Positions 11,331 to 20,758 of a DNA stretch of 64,000 bases are shown here, piece after piece. Position 1 is the stretch's first letter. Every line of letters starts with the position of its first letter. A program made the translations under genes and the position numbers. The notes under the pieces are model-generated. The model was given only the letters and a program-made list of their open reading frames with translations, was not told the DNA's origin and searched no databases. Source of the DNA: Takakia lepidozioides (Eukaryota > Streptophyta > Takakiopsida > Takakiales > Takakiaceae); contig CM060732.1 of the NCBI GenBank assembly GCA_030704615.1, forward strand, positions 49,705,053 to 49,769,052. Direction: 5' to 3'.

Positions 11331-12545
11331 GATAACCATTCTACTGAGAATTGTTACTATAACATAAGGACAACAGCTAGAGAACCTAGGCAAGTAAGGG
11401 TGCATCAAGTGCAGCCCCAGCCAAGAAGAAACAGTGATCAGGACCACTATGGTAGGCCTGGTGGTTATAACAATGGCATGGAAGGTAGAGGTAATTCAAG
11501 AGGGAATTACCAAGGGAATTCCAGAGGCAACTATCAGGGTAATCCAAGGGGGAATTACCAGCCAGGGAATCAGGATTACAGAAAAAATTCCAGAACAGAC
11601 CAAGGGCGAGGACCTAATGGGGAAGAACTGTGTTACTATTGTAATCAGGCAAGACATCGCAAGGCAGCCTGTCCATTCTGGATCAGACACCAGAATGAGA
11701 TGAGAGCTCCTGTGAATGAGGGGCCAGTGGTGGCAGCTCACATGGTTAGGCCATGTGTTGTACTTGAAGTAAGTACAATGATAGTAACGAAAAGCAAAGC
11801 CAAACTAATACCTCCAGTAGATGAGGAAGATGATGATAATGAAGATGGCAGTGATGTGCCTGAAGATGATGAGGCTTGGAAAGATGAGAAGGAACTGCAC
11901 AAGGAAGTGGCAGATACCATAAGGGAAATGCAGAAGAGTGCTGATATTCCTATGGCAGATTCCTCTGATTCTGAAAGAGAAGAGGAAGTGAGTGAGGATG
12001 AAGGGAAGAAAGAAGCTGCAGACATGCAGAGTAATGAAGGGACTTTGGCTGAAGTAATATGCCAGTCCAAAGCGGAGATTACCATTGGACAACTATTGGC
12101 TGTGGCACCTTATTGTAGACACAGGCTGTATCAAGCAATCAATCGAATTGCCCATGTGACAGGGAACACAGACCTGAACAGCAAGGTGACCAGTTATAAT
12201 GTGAAGCCGGAAGGGCGAGAAACAGTCATGGACTTTGATGATTCTATGCCAATAATCCAATTGAGAATTGGAAGCACAGAACTAACTGATGTACTGATTG
12301 ATGGAGGCTCTGGAGTGAATATCATGACAGACCAATTAAGGCAGAAGCTTGGTCTAAGTAACATGAAACCAGCCCCATTTACAGTAACAATGGCAGATCA
12401 AAGAAGTGTACAGCCATTGGGATTGATAAGAGGAGTTAAGATACAGATTCACAAGATGATCTTTATGATCACAGTAACTGTGTTGAAAATGGATGAAGTC
12501 ATGGAAGCTTACTCCTTATTGTTGGGACGACCGTGGCTGAAATAG
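11310..12545 (+). CDS. gag C-terminal zinc knuckles and aspartic protease
   Basis: The segment opens with CCHC knuckles CTICKMDNHSTENC and CYYCNQARHRKAAC, separated by an RGNYQGN-type repeat rich in Gly, Asn and Arg. After an acidic linker comes the retropepsin signature LIDGGSGVNIM (active-site Asp, with DGG instead of DTG/DSG as is common in the Tat/Athila group) and the flap region. It ends at LLGRPWLK with a TAG at 12543-12545; the pol reading continues in pieces afterwards, so this stop is probably a mutation. Confidence 0.75.
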   Translation, partial: HCTICKMDNHSTENCYYNIRTTAREPRQVRVHQVQPQPRRNSDQDHYGRPGGYNNGMEGRGNSRGNYQGNSRGNYQGNPRGNYQPGNQDYRKNSRTDQGRGPNGEELCYYCNQARHRKAACPFWIRHQNEMRAPVNEGPVVAAHMVRPCVVLEVSTMIVTKSKAKLIPPVDEEDDDNEDGSDVPEDDEAWKDEKELHKEVADTIREMQKSADIPMADSSDSEREEEVSEDEGKKEAADMQSNEGTLAEVICQSKAEITIGQLLAVAPYCRHRLYQAINRIAHVTGNTDLNSKVTSYNVKPEGRETVMDFDDSMPIIQLRIGSTELTDVLIDGGSGVNIMTDQLRQKLGLSNMKPAPFTVTMADQRSVQPLGLIRGVKIQIHKMIFMITVTVLKMDEVMEAYSLLLGRPWLK

Positions 12546-12596
12546 GCCAGGGTATTCCATGACTGGAATTCCCAGTTACTAACTCTGCATGATGGG

Positions 12597-14438
12597 ATGC
12601 ACAAGATACAAAACACCACTAAGAAATCTAGTAGATTACCTGCTACGAGAAGACCTCGAAGGGTCAGGGAGTATGACTGGAGGGGAGGACTTGATGAGGA
12701 GCAGGAAGCTACCCTGTTCACTGCACACCCAGAGTGGGAGCAGGTTGTAGAGATGCAGCTGGAAGGCCTAAGTTGTTTAAAAGGTATCTGATGTGGTGTA
12801 GTGACAGCAACACCAATTGAGGGTGAAACAAGCAGTTACCCACCACATTTCTATGAAGAAAGAGAGGGAGAAATGGAAATCCTAGAGGAACCAGCCACTG
12901 TGAGTTTACAAGATGAAGTGGTGACTGGTTGGACAATCACAGCTGATGAGCAGGTGAGAGAAGTGAATGTGGGAACTGAAGAGGAACCGAGGATGGTGAA
13001 GGTAGGGGCTGATTTGGAGCTAGAATTCTTTGAGGAAGCTAAAAGTTTGTTCATCAAATACAGAGATGTATTTGCTTGGAGCTATGAGGATCTAAAAGGG
13101 ATATCACCTGAGATCTGTCAGCATAAGATTGAACTGGAACCAGGGTCAGTACCAATCAAACAGGCAAGGTACAGAATAAATCCCAACTATGCACAAAAGG
13201 TTGGAGAAGAGATCAAGAAGTTGGCTGAGGCTAAGTTTATATACCCGATAGAGTATACAACTTGGTTGTCACCCATTGTGATAGTTCCCAAGAAGAATGG
13301 TAAACTGAGAGTTTGTGTGAACTATAAGAAGTTGAATGCTTGCACGAAGAAAGATCATTTCCCCTTGCCATTCACAGAAGCGGTATTGGACACTGTAGCA
13401 GGCCATGAGATGTACTCACTCATGGATGGCTTCAATGGTTATAATCAAGTGCAAGTGGCAGAAGAAGACCAGGGAAAGACAGCTTTCATCACAGACTGGG
13501 GTGCTTATGCATACAAAGTCATGCCTTTTGGACCTTGTAATGCACCAGCAACCTTTCAGAGAGTGATAAGTAAATCTTTTCATGAGTATCTGGATGATTT
13601 CATGCATGTGTTCTTGGATGATTTCAGTGTGTACAACTCTAAGAATGAGCACTTGCATAAATTGGAGTTATGTTTGGCCAGATGCAGGATGAGAGGTCTG
13701 GGCCTGAATCCAGAGAAGTGTACTTTCTGTGTGAACTCAGGGGTGCTTTTGGGACACATTGTGTGTAAGAGGGGACTTCTTGTGGATCCTAGGAAGATAG
13801 AGGCCATTAAAGCCTCTCCACCACCAGTAAATGTTAAGAGTCTAAGGAGATTCCTTGGACAAACCAGTTATTACAGAAGATTTATCAAAAGGTATGCACA
13901 GATGGCAGCACCATTGAGCAAGCTTTTGAAGAAAGATGCAGTGTTTGCATGGACAGCTGAATGTCAACAGGCTTTTGAGGAACTTACATTGTCAGTAACA
14001 ACTACACCTATGCTGATTAATCCTCACTGGCATGTAGTATTTCATGTTCACTGTGATGCCTCAGGGGAAGCGTTGGGAGCAGTGTTAGCCCAAAATGTTA
14101 CAGGAAATATTCATACACATGTGTACTATGCTAGTAGGTTGATGAATAGTGCTGAAAGAAACTATAGCACAACTGAAAGAGAAGCACTGGCAATGATTTA
14201 TGCAGTCAAGAAATTCAGGCATTACCTATTTGGAAGAAAGTTTATGTTTTATGTGGATCACCAGGCTCTGATATATGTGGTGAACAAACCTTTGATAAGT
14301 GGAAGGATAGCAAGGTGGTTAATAATCTTGCACGAGTTTGAGTTCGAAGTTGTTTACAAGCCTGGCCATTTGCATCTTGTGGCAGATCATTTGTCACGCC
14401 TAACAACAGGAGAGCCCGCCACAGGAGTAGACGACTAA
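12597..14438 (+). pseudogene. pol: Reverse transcriptase-RNase H of the gypsy element, copy 1
   Basis: RT copies the element RNA into DNA and RNase H removes the RNA strand. A linker segment (12597-12791) ends in a stop. The long frame from 12801 contains the RT fingers (LSPIVIVPKKNGKLRVCVNY), the palm with FLDD as the YxDD box (HVFLDDFSVY), and LLGH and SLRRFLG motifs. RNase H follows with HCDASGEALGAVLA, TEREALAMIYAVKKFRHYL, VDHQAL and VADHLSRL, giving a complete set of acidic residues. The frame itself is intact for about 540 codons, but its connection to protease is lost. The lineage call (Ogre/Tat/Athila group) rests on the primer-binding site and motif style. Confidence 0.85.
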
Positions 14439-14462
14439 TTACCTGATGCGAGTTTATTTGCA

Positions 14463-15765
14463 ATGGAGGTGCAGGGAAGTGCAGATGAATGGTTAGATTG
14501 GCAGTGGCCAATCAGATACTACCTTACTCATGGTCAGTGCCCACCTAGTTATGGTAAGGAGCAGAAGAAGAGCATTGCTATCAAGGCTTTACCTTATACT
14601 ATGGTAGGGGGCAGAATGTATAAGCTAGGACCTGATGGAGTACTTAAACGATGCTTGTACCACCATGAAGTAAATAAAGTTTTGGAGGAAGTTCATAAAA
14701 GAGTGGCTGGAGGTCATTTTGGAGAAGAGACTACCAGTAGGAAGATACTACTTGCAGGTTACTGGTGGCCTACTTTGTTCAAAGATGTACACAAGTATTG
14801 TCAGAGTTGTGATGAGTGTCAGCGGCTAGGACCTTTGTAGAGATATGGGAAGATGGCTTTGCATCCTACGATGCCTACTGAACCATTTCAGAAATGGGGA
14901 CTAGACTTTGTTGGACCAATTAACCCACCAGCCAAGAATACACAGAACAAGTACATAATTATAGCCACTGATTATACTACGAAGTGGGTGGAAGCTAAAG
15001 CTCTGAGGGACAACACAACCAAGTCCACAACAAGGTTTTTGTATGAGAACATACTTATACGATTTGCTGTCCTCTGGAATTTATCAGTGACCAGGGAAGT
15101 CACTTCATTAATGAGACCATTGAACTATTGACTAAAGAGTTCATGATTGTGCATAGGAAGAGTACAACATATTACCCACAGGGTAATGGGCAGGCAGAGG
15201 CTACCAACAAAATACTATGTACTACCTTGGCTAAGATAGTCAATGCAAACAGAACGGATTGGGATACAAAGCTGCTGACAGCTTTGTGGTCATACATGAC
15301 TTCATATAAAGTCACCACTAAGTATACACCATTCCAATTAGTCTATGGTATGGAAGCTTTATTTCCAGTGGAATTCTTGTTACCTACCATGAGAACTGAA
15401 TGGGGAAGGAGAATGGAATTGGAAGATTCAATTAAGGTCAGGAAACATGAATTATACCATGTGGAAGAAGTACGTGTTGATGCAGCTGATAACATGACCA
15501 GAATTCAGATGAAGAGGAAGGAACAGTTTGATGAAGGTAAATTAAAGACTTTTAAGACGGGAGATTTGGTTCTGTGGTTGCAGAAGAAGGGGAATATTAA
15601 AGCTTCTAAGCTTAAATCACCATGGAAAGGACCTTATGTCATACAGAAGATGTATGATAACAACACCGCCATGTTACAAACCATTAACAAATAAATGCTG
15701 GGAAGATTCAATGCCAATAAGTTGAAGGGGTACAGTGGTATCCATGACAAACCATTGTAGCACGA
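14463..15765 (+). pseudogene. Integrase of the gypsy element, copy 1, broken
   Basis: Integrase inserts the DNA copy into the genome. The HHCC zinc domain (HHEVNKVLEEVHK, CQSCDEC) ends at a TAG (14838-14840). The catalytic core resumes at 14853 with GLDFVGPI and [13 protein letters not shown]. It shifts frame near 15062 because one base is missing relative to copy 2, and continues from 15128 with NGQAEATNK and a C-terminal GPYVIQKMY segment. A TAA at 15692-15694 and another stop near 15758 follow. In copy 2 the equivalent positions are open, so these lesions are specific to this copy. Confidence 0.8.
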
Positions 15766-15766
15766 T

Positions 15767-16018
15767 TTGCATGTTGAAACGCAAAAACGGTCACGGGCTG
15801 CGCCAGCGATACCAACGGAGTATGGAGCACTTGTCGCTAAGCCAAGCGTATATGACCAGGGCGGAAAGTACAGGGTTCGCATAGCTATCACAGCCCATCA
15901 CAGCGTGACACAACCTATCACAGCCCATCATAGTGTCACACAGCCTATCACAGCCCACCACAGTGCCACACAGCCTGTCACAGCCCAACACAGCCCATGT
16001 AGGTTACACAGACCATAG
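15767..16018 (+). repeat. Phased decamer minisatellite at the integrase 3' end, copy 1
   Basis: From about 15890 to 16003 the sequence is an almost exact 10-bp series (cacagcctat, cacagcccat, cacagcgtga...). A 30-bp higher-order period is read in the integrase frame as a decapeptide of the form ITAHHSVTQP. There are about 12 decamers. The reading frame is open from 15767 to 16018. Confidence 0.75.
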
Positions 16019-16023
16019 GGTCA

Positions 16024-16749
16024 GTGACAGGTGGACGCGGGTTAACGTCAGAAGAGTGGCCATCAAGTGAAGAAGAAGTTTGGAAGTCAAACTTGGAGAA
16101 TATGCCACGCGGAGCGGGGAAGTCGGGGGCATGTCTAGAAACAGACACGTGGCCACTAAGGCGAAGCACACCGCACTGCATCGATTGCGAAAGTGGGTTT
16201 CATCATGCAAGAGGACAAATAGGGCCGTCAAAGTACCTTACCGGTACAGCAGCTAATACTAATTGTGGGCCCATTAATGCATTCAGAGTAAGGGTAACGG
16301 AACCCTTTCCGAGTACAGAAAAGAGGGACCTATGTCACATGTGCTGTCCTACTGGACATTCCAGGTGGGAATGTCCACGGAGGGGGGTGGAATTAAGAAA
16401 TTATCTAAGCAGGCCACAGCCAATCAGGAGTGCAAATTACATGCAGGTGGTTCCCTCCAAGAAACAAGAACAAGAAATAGGAAGTGTTATGAGCGGAAGA
16501 GTCGGGGTGGCTCTGAATAGCCAATGTCTCGACGGGAGGGACAATCAAAGCACTAGCTTTGTAGCTATGGCGGATGTAACGGATTATACACTCGCTTTAC
16601 TTCTCACACAGTGGCGCAAGGACGGACGAATTGAGAGTACATTTTCTCTCACTCAATACTTGCAAGCCCCACAGGCTTATACGCACTTACCTATTCCATT
16701 CTGTGCGAACCATACCTTCATGCTCTGTGCCCTGCAAGCTTTCCTTTAG
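16024..16749 (+). CDS. Unrecognised ORF between integrase and third ORF, copy 1
   Basis: A 241-codon frame (first codon GTG) with one CCHC-like motif, CHMCCPTGHSRWEC. The equivalent region of copy 2 (20072-20758) is also open over its whole length, although the sequences have diverged and the CCHC motif is degraded there. It may be a genuine small protein or an intron/leader removed when the third ORF is expressed, since an acceptor-like site lies at its 3' side. I do not recognise the family. Confidence 0.3.
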   Translation: MTGGRGLTSEEWPSSEEEVWKSNLENMPRGAGKSGACLETDTWPLRRSTPHCIDCESGFHHARGQIGPSKYLTGTAANTNCGPINAFRVRVTEPFPSTEKRDLCHMCCPTGHSRWECPRRGVELRNYLSRPQPIRSANYMQVVPSKKQEQEIGSVMSGRVGVALNSQCLDGRDNQSTSFVAMADVTDYTLALLLTQWRKDGRIESTFSLTQYLQAPQAYTHLPIPFCANHTFMLCALQAFL

Positions 16750-16764
16750 CTGTTTCAAACAAAG

Positions 16765-16782
16765 CCTTTTTGTTTGTCTAGA
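16765..16782 (+). promoter_or_regulatory. Candidate 3' splice acceptor before the third ORF
   Basis: A pyrimidine-rich run (cctttttgtttgtctag) ends in AG directly before the first ATG of the third ORF at 16783. Athila-type elements are known to express a third ORF, and a spliced subgenomic RNA would explain the site. The copy-2 equivalent (tctgtgggtctag, then ATG at 20755) keeps the AG but a poorer tract. Confidence 0.35.
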
Positions 16783-18051
16783 ATGAGGGGAATGGAGGAT
16801 ATCAGGGTGAAGAGCACCACGATTCTGCAGAAGCAAACAATTGCAGCACCGCAGGCAGTACAGCTGCTAAGGGAGTTGCGATTGGAGGGGCTGCTACGCA
16901 AGGACTGGTCCTTGCATCATCGGCAGTATATGATTCAATTTCTTCAGAACTTTGAGCTTTGGATGGGAGTTACCCAGGTGAGAGGAGTAGATATAGAAAT
17001 TACTCCCCAGTACCTGCAGCAATTGTTTGATTTGCCATCAGGTCATGTGGATGTGGATGAGCACAGGGCAAGATTGCAGATAGGGAATTTGTTCCAAGAA
17101 GGGAGTTTCTTTAAAACTCAAGGTTACGCTTGTACCCAAGCCGAGTACCCAGGGCTTAGGGAAGTTGGCCAAATATTGAGCGTTTTGTTTGCCATGAAAC
17201 AGAACCAACAGTATTTGAGCAGGTCATTCACAGAGGAGATCCTGAAAGCTTTGAGGGGAGAGGATGTCGCTTGGGCGGAGTTAATGTACAATGGACTAGT
17301 GGACGAGATGAAGAGGTTGCAGGGCACTGCTGCTAAGTCTCTGATCATTGTGTCTGGTCCAGTCATTGCCCAAATCATTCTTGATTTTTGCATACTTGAT
17401 ACTCGGGAACGTAAGGAGATGGGAGTGTTTGAGGCAGAAACCACTGCAATTGAAGAGCAGGGCTCTTCACATAGTGAAGGTGGACTGGCAGGGCAACACC
17501 AGTCTAAGAGACAGAAGCGGGGTATGACTGTAGTGGCGGATCCACTGGCTTCACGGAAATCGCAAGATGATGTTTCCCAAGCTCTTGTGCAGGATGGGGC
17601 ACAGCAGCACAGAGAGCTGTTATTATTGGAAGCACGACCTTCGGAGAGGGAAGAGGAAGTCACTTCGATACCACAGCCACCACAACCAATTGACTCAGTT
17701 GTTTTAGAGGTTCCACAGTTAGTACATGCTGTGACATCACCCCCAATTGCTCTGGAAGGAGAAAGGTTGGACATTCCCACTACAGAGCAGGTCGTGGCCG
17801 AAATTGAGAATGGTGACCTTCTCTATGAAAACTCTGGCTTGGTAAGGGAATCAGTGGTTCCAGAGGTGCAGCGGTTGTCCAGGGAAAACCCTTCTGTGCA
17901 TGTAATACCCACACCTGTGATGGAGGTACCAGGGGTAGAATATCAAGACACTGCAACACCTGTGGAGGATGAGGTGGTTCAGGAAGAGAATCTGGTGGGG
18001 CAATGGCCTGAATGGTTGGTGAGGCATCATACTGTTTCATGTTCACTGTGA
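16783..18051 (+). CDS. Third ORF of the gypsy element, N-terminal part, copy 1
   Basis: An env-position ORF downstream of pol. The ATG at 16783 directly follows the acceptor-like AG. The N-terminal 220 residues look globular (KDWSLHHRQYM, ITPQYLQQLF, GSFFKTQGYACTQ, VSGPVIAQIIL) and are followed by a long Glu/Pro/Val-rich disordered linker. I see no signal peptide or transmembrane segment, so it is not a clear envelope protein. The copy-2 version continues past the equivalent of 18030 into a coiled coil; here the frame is cut by a junction with RNase H sequence and stops at 18049. The first part resembles plant transposon-associated domains only vaguely. Confidence 0.6.
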   Translation: MRGMEDIRVKSTTILQKQTIAAPQAVQLLRELRLEGLLRKDWSLHHRQYMIQFLQNFELWMGVTQVRGVDIEITPQYLQQLFDLPSGHVDVDEHRARLQIGNLFQEGSFFKTQGYACTQAEYPGLREVGQILSVLFAMKQNQQYLSRSFTEEILKALRGEDVAWAELMYNGLVDEMKRLQGTAAKSLIIVSGPVIAQIILDFCILDTRERKEMGVFEAETTAIEEQGSSHSEGGLAGQHQSKRQKRGMTVVADPLASRKSQDDVSQALVQDGAQQHRELLLLEARPSEREEEVTSIPQPPQPIDSVVLEVPQLVHAVTSPPIALEGERLDIPTTEQVVAEIENGDLLYENSGLVRESVVPEVQRLSRENPSVHVIPTPVMEVPGVEYQDTATPVEDEVVQEENLVGQWPEWLVRHHTVSCSL

Positions 18052-18433
18052 TGCTTCTGGAGAAGCACTAGGAGCAGTGTTAGCCCAGAATGTTACAGGA
18101 AATATAGATTCATCTGTGTACTATGCTAGCAGGTTGATGAACAGTGCTGAAAGGAACTATAGCACAACTGAAAGAGAAGCACTGGCAATGATTTATGCAG
18201 TCAAGAAATTCAGGCATTACCTATTTGGAAGAAAGTTTATGTTTTATGTGGATCACCAGGCTCTGATATATCTGGTGAACAAACCTTTGATAAGTGGAAG
18301 GATAACGAGGTGGTTAATAATCTTGCATGAGTTTGAGTTCGAAGTTGTTTACAAGCCTGGCCGTTTGCATCTTGTGGCAGATCATTTGTCACGACTAACA
18401 ACAGGAGAGCCCGCCACAGGAGTAGACGACTAA
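18036..18433 (+). pseudogene. RNase H fragment, copy 2
   Basis: The 5' end starts abruptly inside RNase H at HVHCDASGEALGAVLA, without RT. The remainder (TEREALAMIYAVKKF, VDHQALIY, VADHLSRL) is nearly identical to copy 1 and ends at the same stop context (GEPATGVDD). Confidence 0.8.
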
Positions 18434-18524
18434 TTACCTGATGCGAGTTTATTTGCAATGGAGGTGCAGGGAAGTGCAGATGAATGGTTAGATTGGCAGT
18501 GGCCAATCAGATACTACCTTACTC

Positions 18525-20036
18525 ATGGTCAGTGCCCACCTAGTTATGGTAAGGAGCAGAAGAAGAGCATTGCTATCAAGGCTAGGACCAGATGGAGTGC
18601 TGAAGCGATGCTTCTACCACCATGAAGTTAATAAAGTTTTGGAGGAAGTTCATAAAGGAGTGGCAGGAGGTCATTTTGGAGAAGAGACTACCAGCAGGAA
18701 AATACTACATGCAGGTTACTGGTGGCCTACTTTGTTCAAAGATGTACACAAGTATTGTCAGAGTTGTGATGAATGTCAGAGGCTGGGACCTTTGCAGAGA
18801 TCTGGGAAAATGTCTTTGCATCCTACAATGCCTACGGAACCATTTCAGAAATGGGGACTAGACTTTGTTGGACCAATTAACCCACCAGCCAAGAATACAC
18901 AGAACAGATACATAATTACAGCCACTGATTATACTACAAAATGGGTGGAAGCTAAAGCTTTGAGGGACAACACAGCCAAGTCCACAACAAGGTTTCTGTA
19001 TGAGAACATACTTACACGATTTGGCTGTCCCTTGGAATTTATCAGTGATCAAGGAAGTCACTTCATTAATGAGACCATTGAATTGTTGACTAAAGAGTTC
19101 ATGATTGTGCATAGGAAGAGTACAACATATTACCCACAGGGTAATGGGCAGGCAGAGGCTACCAACAAAATACTATGTATTATCTTGGCTAAGATAGTCA
19201 ATGCAAAGAGAACGGATTGGGATACAAAGCTGCTGACAGCTTTGTGGTCATACAGGACCTCATATAAAGTCACTACTAAGTATACACCATTCCAATTAGT
19301 TTATGGTATGGAAGCCTTACTTCCAGTGGAATTCCTGTTACCTACCATGAGAACGGAATGGGGAAAGAGAATGGAATTGCAAGATTCCATTAAAGTCAGG
19401 AAACATGAATTATACCATGTGGAAGAAGTACGTGCTGATGCGGCTGATAATATGACCAGAATTCAGATGAAGAGGAAGGAACAGTTTGATGAAGGCAAGT
19501 TAAAGACTTTTAAGACGGGAGATTTGGTTCCATGGTTGCAGAAGAAGGGAAAGATTAAAGCTTCTAAGCTTAAATCACCATGGAAAGGACCTTATGTTAT
19601 ACAGAAGATGTATGATAACAACACCGCCATGTTACAAACCATGAACAAAGAGATGCTGGGAAGAGTCAATGCTAAGAAGTTGAAGGGGTACAGTGGTATC
19701 CATGACAAACCATTGCAGCATGATTTGCATGTTGAAAAGAAAAGCAGTCACGAGCTGCGCCAGTGTTACCAACGGAGTATGGAGCACTTATCGCTAGGCC
19801 GAGCATATATGACCAGGGCGGGCAGAATAAGCGAGACACAGCCTATCACAGCCCATCACGACGTGACACAGCCTATCACAGCCCATAACGACGTGACACA
19901 ACATATCACAGCCCAGCACGGCGCAACACAGCCTATCACGACCTACCACAGTGCATCACAGTCTATCACAACTTACCACAGTGTATCACAGCCTATCACG
20001 GCATACCACAGTATGACACAGCCTATCACAGCTTAA
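18525..20036 (+). CDS. Integrase, copy 2, open frame with decapeptide-repeat tail
   Basis: A 503-codon frame covering the HHCC domain (HHEVNKVLEEVHKG, CQSCDEC), the core (GLDFVGPI, the second Asp in FISDQGSHF, Glu in NGQAEATNK) and the C-terminal domain (GDLVPWLQKKG, GPYVIQKMY). It ends in a tail of about six decapeptides of the form TQPITAHHDV. About 42 bp upstream of the HHCC domain are deleted relative to copy 1 (at 18582), which fuses a foreign N-terminus of about 19 residues. The catalytic residues are all present, unlike in copy 1. Confidence 0.75.
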   Translation: MVSAHLVMVRSRRRALLSRLGPDGVLKRCFYHHEVNKVLEEVHKGVAGGHFGEETTSRKILHAGYWWPTLFKDVHKYCQSCDECQRLGPLQRSGKMSLHPTMPTEPFQKWGLDFVGPINPPAKNTQNRYIITATDYTTKWVEAKALRDNTAKSTTRFLYENILTRFGCPLEFISDQGSHFINETIELLTKEFMIVHRKSTTYYPQGNGQAEATNKILCIILAKIVNAKRTDWDTKLLTALWSYRTSYKVTTKYTPFQLVYGMEALLPVEFLLPTMRTEWGKRMELQDSIKVRKHELYHVEEVRADAADNMTRIQMKRKEQFDEGKLKTFKTGDLVPWLQKKGKIKASKLKSPWKGPYVIQKMYDNNTAMLQTMNKEMLGRVNAKKLKGYSGIHDKPLQHDLHVEKKSSHELRQCYQRSMEHLSLGRAYMTRAGRISETQPITAHHDVTQPITAHNDVTQHITAQHGATQPITTYHSASQSITTYHSVSQPITAYHSMTQPITA

Positions 20037-20046
20037 CACAGCCTAC
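19838..20046 (+). repeat. Phased decamer minisatellite, copy 2
   Basis: About 21 consecutive 10-bp units (cacagcctat, cacagcccat, cacgacgtga...) with a 30-bp higher-order pattern, read in frame as the C-terminal tail of integrase copy 2. The spacing is strikingly regular despite base changes. Confidence 0.85.
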
Positions 20047-20071
20047 TAGGGTTACACAATCCATAGAATCA

Positions 20072-20758
20072 GTGACAGATGGACGCAGGATAACTTCAGT
20101 GAAATGGCCGGCGGAAGAAAGGACGGAAGCCAGTTTACAAAAGGACACGTGGAAGTCAAGGCGCCACACACAGCTGAGAAAGAAGTGCAAGAACGGATGT
20201 CATCAAGAAAGGGGACAAGAATGGCCGTCAAAATACCTAATCAGTGCGTCAAATTGGATGAATGGCGGGCCCATTAATGAATACAGAAAAGGGGCAACAG
20301 AACAAACGGCAAGTACAGAAAAGCGAAATTCTTGTCACATGTGTTATCCTAGTGGACAGTCCAGCAGGGAAAGTCCACTAAAGAAAATTAAATCTAAAAT
20401 CCAGTCACAGCGGTTACAGCCAATAGAAAGCCAGAGAAGGGATCAAGAAATTGGAGGGAAATTAAGCGCAAGAGTCGGCGTCGTTCTGAGTAACGGGCGT
20501 CTCGACGAGACAAACCATCAATGCTATAGCTTTGAAGCTATGGAGGAACTAACAGACTATACGCTCGCAATATTACTTACGCAGTGGCATAGGGACGAAA
20601 CAACAGAGCGGATCTTTTCTCTTGAGCGATGCTTGCAAGCCCCGCAGGCTTACAAGAAATTACCCATAGGTTTTGTGGCAACCATACGTTTATGCTTTGT
20701 GCACTACAGGCATTTCTTCAGTTGTTACAGCCAAAACATTTCTGTGGGTCTAGAATGA
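20072..20758 (+). CDS. Unrecognised ORF between integrase and third ORF, copy 2
   Basis: A 228-codon frame homologous in position and partly in sequence to 16024-16749 (shared STEKR, CHMC, DYTLA-LLTQW and LQAPQAY motifs). The zinc-knuckle-like motif has lost its His and last Cys here. Coding status is uncertain. Confidence 0.3.
   Translation: MTDGRRITSVKWPAEERTEASLQKDTWKSRRHTQLRKKCKNGCHQERGQEWPSKYLISASNWMNGGPINEYRKGATEQTASTEKRNSCHMCYPSGQSSRESPLKKIKSKIQSQRLQPIESQRRDQEIGGKLSARVGVVLSNGRLDETNHQCYSFEAMEELTDYTLAILLTQWHRDETTERIFSLERCLQAPQAYKKLPIGFVATIRLCFVHYRHFFSCYSQNISVGLE

Noticed and set aside
16783-18051. Envelope gene (retrovirus-like)
   Set aside because: No signal peptide, transmembrane segment or cleavage motif is visible, only position after pol.
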